From an uncultured Ruminococcus sp. (GTDB lineage: Bacteria; Bacillota; Clostridia; Oscillospirales; Ruminococcaceae), in the NCBI GenBank assembly GCA_910584195.1, contig CAJTYV010000034.1:1-23998 (forward strand): a stretch of 23,998 nt of DNA, given 5' to 3'. This document shows positions 21,472 to 23,998 of the stretch, one piece after another (position 1 is the stretch's first letter; each line of letters begins with the position of its first letter). Both the position numbers and the translations under genes were made by a program. Under the pieces are notes generated by a model. It worked only from the letters and a program-made list of their open reading frames with translations. It had not been told where the DNA came from and searched no databases.

Positions 21472-23247
21472 CTAATGTTGCAAATCACGACCTACTTCTT
21501 TTAATTCCTCAATTGTTTTCCTCAGTTCCTCCATTAATGCACCATTCCACGCTTCTGTATTTGTCGGTTTATACGTCTTAATTTGAATACTAAAATCATC
21601 TTGTCCCTTTCCATCTCCAAAGGTATCAGGCGTAAGAACAATGACCTTTTTTACCGGCCTCGCATTAAATCTTTTCCCTTTTCCTCCAAATAAAAAATCT
21701 GATCGCGTATTATTATAGTATGCTTGCAGTTGCCCAATACTTGATCTTTGACTATTTTCATTCCAGAAAGAATTAATTTTTCGATACTTACACTCTAATA
21801 CAATTGATCCCAAATACCAACTATTTGACATATCATAGACATGAATTAATATATCTGGACGATTATGCATTTTTGAATATTCTTGGGTTTTTGCAATATA
21901 AAGTGGTATATCATTTGTTTCCCCACTATGAAACATCAAAGGACTGTCAAAAATAACCTTTAGAAAAATATCACCATCATTAAACTCCATAGTAGTTCCT
22001 GCCGCAAGAAAAGGAAACAAAATTTTCCCAGTAAACACACTATTCCAACTAGCAATATCCATCTCGTATTCATTTGCTAACGAATGTACTACTTTAAAAT
22101 AGCACCACATTTCATACAAATAACTACTTCGCTTCCATGTATAAGAAAACTCCGGATCAAATTCAATCTGAATAGCATCTTTTTTTAATTCTAAAAACAT
22201 TTGATAAAGAGTATTATATCTAGTATCCATAATAAAAGAATGTGGAATATAAGCTTGGTTTATGTCCTTAATTTCAAAATACCAATCCTTAGTTTTTAAA
22301 AGAGAGGTCATTTTTTTTAACTTCTGTGCTACTAACTGAAATTCCAATATGCTTTTTTCCCATTCATTTTTATATTGCAAAGTCTTTCCTGAATCAAATG
22401 TTTTTGTATAATCATAAGCTTCATCTAGCAATTCCAAAAAACGATTTAGCCGCTTTTCATAATCTAAAACTATCCTCTTTAATAGTCGATTGTCTTGAAT
22501 ATCGTAATTTGTCACCTTTTCAGGCACTTTATAGGTTGCTTCCGATCCAGCGCGCGTTGCAAATCGTCGAACACTCTCCTCGTCTAATCTACAATTTCTA
22601 TTATTAGCCACTTTCTTATATTGTGTTCTAATCTCACATCTGGGATTTTCAGCAATATCTAACAATGCACTTAAAACAGCTTGAGCATATTTTTTTATAA
22701 CTAAAAAATCATATAGTATTTTAGGAGGCAGATCTCCCTCTTTTAGCTTTCCTATACCGATATTTCTGCGAACAATATCTTGTGCCAACCCAACCATTTC
22801 TTTTTCTAGTTCATCTTTCATCATCACCCATTCGTTAATGTTCATGGGCTTAGGTAGTACTTGAAATGCACCATAATACCATGTATCATAGCAAAAAACA
22901 GAAATTTGAAATAAATCTACACATAACGCATCATAACCATCATTCCCTTTATATAATACAAAAGGTTCCGAATCAGGCATTCTATATATATACCCATTTT
23001 CATCATACAAGACCTTTCTATCATCAATAGGCACAATATCTAATGCCTCTAAATATAACCTAGCATTCGCATCTTCAGAATTAAATAGTATTTCAATGTC
23101 ATCATTTTCTTCAATTGATAATGTTATTATTCTTTCTTTCCAGATTTCTTTTGCATCCGTAGAAAAAAGTACTCCATCTTGGCAAGATATCTTAGGAAAT
23201 CTTTTAATAACTCGTAATTCAAATGGTAAATTAGATGCAGTAACCAT
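21472..23247 (-). CDS. McrC-like DUF2357/PD-(D/E)xK nuclease (591 aa)
   Basis: The nuclease subunit of a McrBC-like two-gene restriction system. The N-terminal half matches the DUF2357 pattern, and the C-terminal part is a PD-(D/E)xK nuclease of the PDDEXK_7/DUF524 kind: SYLYEMWCYFKVVH at 375-388, a catalytic aspartate in RPDILI (463-468), ECK (485-487, the ExK pair), and a following QLQAYY (506-511). Such proteins cut DNA when driven by an AAA+ GTPase/ATPase partner, usually against modified or foreign DNA. The gene overlaps the end of its AAA+ partner by 17 bases, so it is translationally coupled. It appears full length. Base composition is markedly AT-rich compared with the parM region. 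Confidence 0.75.
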   Translation of the reverse strand: MVTASNLPFELRVIKRFPKISCQDGVLFSTDAKEIWKERIITLSIEENDDIEILFNSEDANARLYLEALDIVPIDDRKVLYDENGYIYRMPDSEPFVLYKGNDGYDALCVDLFQISVFCYDTWYYGAFQVLPKPMNINEWVMMKDELEKEMVGLAQDIVRRNIGIGKLKEGDLPPKILYDFLVIKKYAQAVLSALLDIAENPRCEIRTQYKKVANNRNCRLDEESVRRFATRAGSEATYKVPEKVTNYDIQDNRLLKRIVLDYEKRLNRFLELLDEAYDYTKTFDSGKTLQYKNEWEKSILEFQLVAQKLKKMTSLLKTKDWYFEIKDINQAYIPHSFIMDTRYNTLYQMFLELKKDAIQIEFDPEFSYTWKRSSYLYEMWCYFKVVHSLANEYEMDIASWNSVFTGKILFPFLAAGTTMEFNDGDIFLKVIFDSPLMFHSGETNDIPLYIAKTQEYSKMHNRPDILIHVYDMSNSWYLGSIVLECKYRKINSFWNENSQRSSIGQLQAYYNNTRSDFLFGGKGKRFNARPVKKVIVLTPDTFGDGKGQDDFSIQIKTYKPTNTEAWNGALMEELRKTIEELKEVGRDLQH

Positions 23248-23986
23248 ACGATTCTAACTCCTTTTGTTTCTGCAATACTATTTCTCTACATATTTTAAAA
23301 TCTGACAATTCCTTATATTCATCAAAAATTTGGTTAATATTTTTATCGCTTTTACTATTCAAGATTTCTCCTAATTGATTTTCGGGTCCACGCACTTTTG
23401 TAAGAACTCTTTGAGCTATTTGTAAATCAATGCCATCCGAAAAAGAAAAACATCCCACATTCGACTTTGGCAAATTCCATAAATACGCGTCAATATTTTT
23501 GACTATTCTTGGCCCTATACCATATTTTGTATTTCCTGCACTCAATAAAATATGTATATCCCACAATAATTGATGAACTCTATGCATATCTTCATCAGAA
23601 TTGGTAATTGTAATTGCTTTATAATCATCCATACTCCAATTAATATTTACTAAAGATCCATATTTTTTCTTTTCCCATTCTTTAGCATAATTTAAAACAT
23701 CCAAACGAATTACATTTGCTCTATCCAATACCTTATCTGAAAAATGATAAGTCGACTCATCAATATTAACTGTTCCTATAAATTTAACATTATCTCCTAT
23801 TTTTATTCTATTTGGATATTCCTTTGAATTATACAATCTTCCACTATATTGTTTATCATATAATTGTAATTCCCTCTGATTTGTTGGCCGTTCTAAAAGA
23901 GATAAAAATTGGCTAAAATAATGTTCAACTCTTGCCAAATTCATTGTAAACGGTGGATAGTGCGTACCTATACAAAACAGGAGCAA
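23231..23986 (-). pseudogene. C-terminal fragment of McrB-like AAA+ protein, apparently interrupted
   Basis: The protein carries features of the C-terminal half of McrB-like AAA+ motors: MNLARVEHYFSQFLSLLE (15-32 of the frame), which normally follows a Walker B sequence of the LDE type, then sensor-like FIGTVNIDE (69-77) and FSDKVLDRANVI (82-93). Immediately before MNLARVEHYF, the frame reads CIGTHYPPFT instead of a Walker B strand. At that point (23946) the plus strand changes to GTAAACGGTGGATAG. The frame is open to the window edge with a TTG at 23986. The most direct reading is a gene cut by an insertion, leaving no Walker A or B in this window. A rearrangement or an unusual fusion is also possible. 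Confidence 0.6.
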
Positions 23987-23998
23987 ACCTGTATGATA
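23946..23998 (+). mobile_element. Possible insertion-sequence end (IS66-like GTAA terminus)
   Basis: From 23946 the sequence begins GTAAACGGTGGATAG and runs to the window edge, exactly where the McrB-like similarity stops. IS66-family elements characteristically begin 5'-GTAA and make 8-base target duplications; the bases before it, AATTCATT (23938-23945), would be the duplicated target. No transposase is visible within the 53 bases available, so this rests on position and four terminal bases. Confidence 0.3.

Noticed and set aside
1..23998. CRISPR arrays, tRNA or rRNA genes
   Set aside because: No regularly spaced direct repeats with unique spacers and no cloverleaf or conserved rRNA segment were seen on either strand.

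Overview
The window reads as part of a Firmicutes (Clostridia, most likely Lachnospiraceae-like) plasmid or plasmid-derived mobile element. The grounds are AGGAGG-type ribosome binding sites, AT-rich DNA, and gene families typical of gut clostridial mobile elements: an actin-type ParM with a ribbon-helix-helix partner, DUF932, YqaJ nuclease, Rad52-like annealing protein, DUF5688, LPD28, Mor-like regulator and PIN toxin. I see no rRNA, tRNA, CRISPR array, integrase or housekeeping chromosomal gene. Nearly every gene lies on the minus strand; the main exception is a plus-strand initiator-like gene at 6486-7769.

Region 1 (1-7900, very AT-rich): a gene-free left end with purine-rich repeats that contain a polar AAGAAGAGG motif, then a long inverted repeat with a strong terminator hairpin. 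Next come two small membrane proteins, a 998-residue soluble FtsK/SpoIIIE-type DNA translocase with a C-terminal winged helix, and a 330-residue replication-initiator-like protein. A 585-base, very AT-rich, origin-like intergenic stretch follows, then a second, divergent initiator-like protein. The set resembles a self-contained replication and DNA-transfer module built around one FtsK-type pump.

Region 2 (7980-13624, visibly higher GC): PIN toxin-antitoxin operon with a third gene, DUF5688 protein, Rad52-like annealing protein, small helical protein, YqaJ exonuclease and DUF932 protein, headed by a 39-residue hydrophobic peptide. The annealing protein and exonuclease suggest a phage-type two-component recombination system.

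Region 3 (13834-18895, AT-rich): an apparent four-gene operon of Mor-like regulator, membrane-anchored propeller-like protein, large zinc-ribbon/PH-like protein, and zinc-ribbon membrane protein. I cannot assign a function to it.

Region 4 (19112-21210): LPD28 protein, a small acidic protein, and the parM-parR segregation pair. Regions 2 to 4 up to about 19.7 kb are bracketed by two copies of an 88-base multipartite motif (7821-7908 and 19720-19807) with identical internal spacing.

Region 5 (21472-23998, AT-rich): a two-gene McrBC-like restriction module. The nuclease gene is intact, but the AAA+ partner loses family resemblance at its Walker B motif, where the sequence changes to GTAAAC..., possibly the end of an insertion sequence.

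All functional names come from motifs read by eye; no database search was run.
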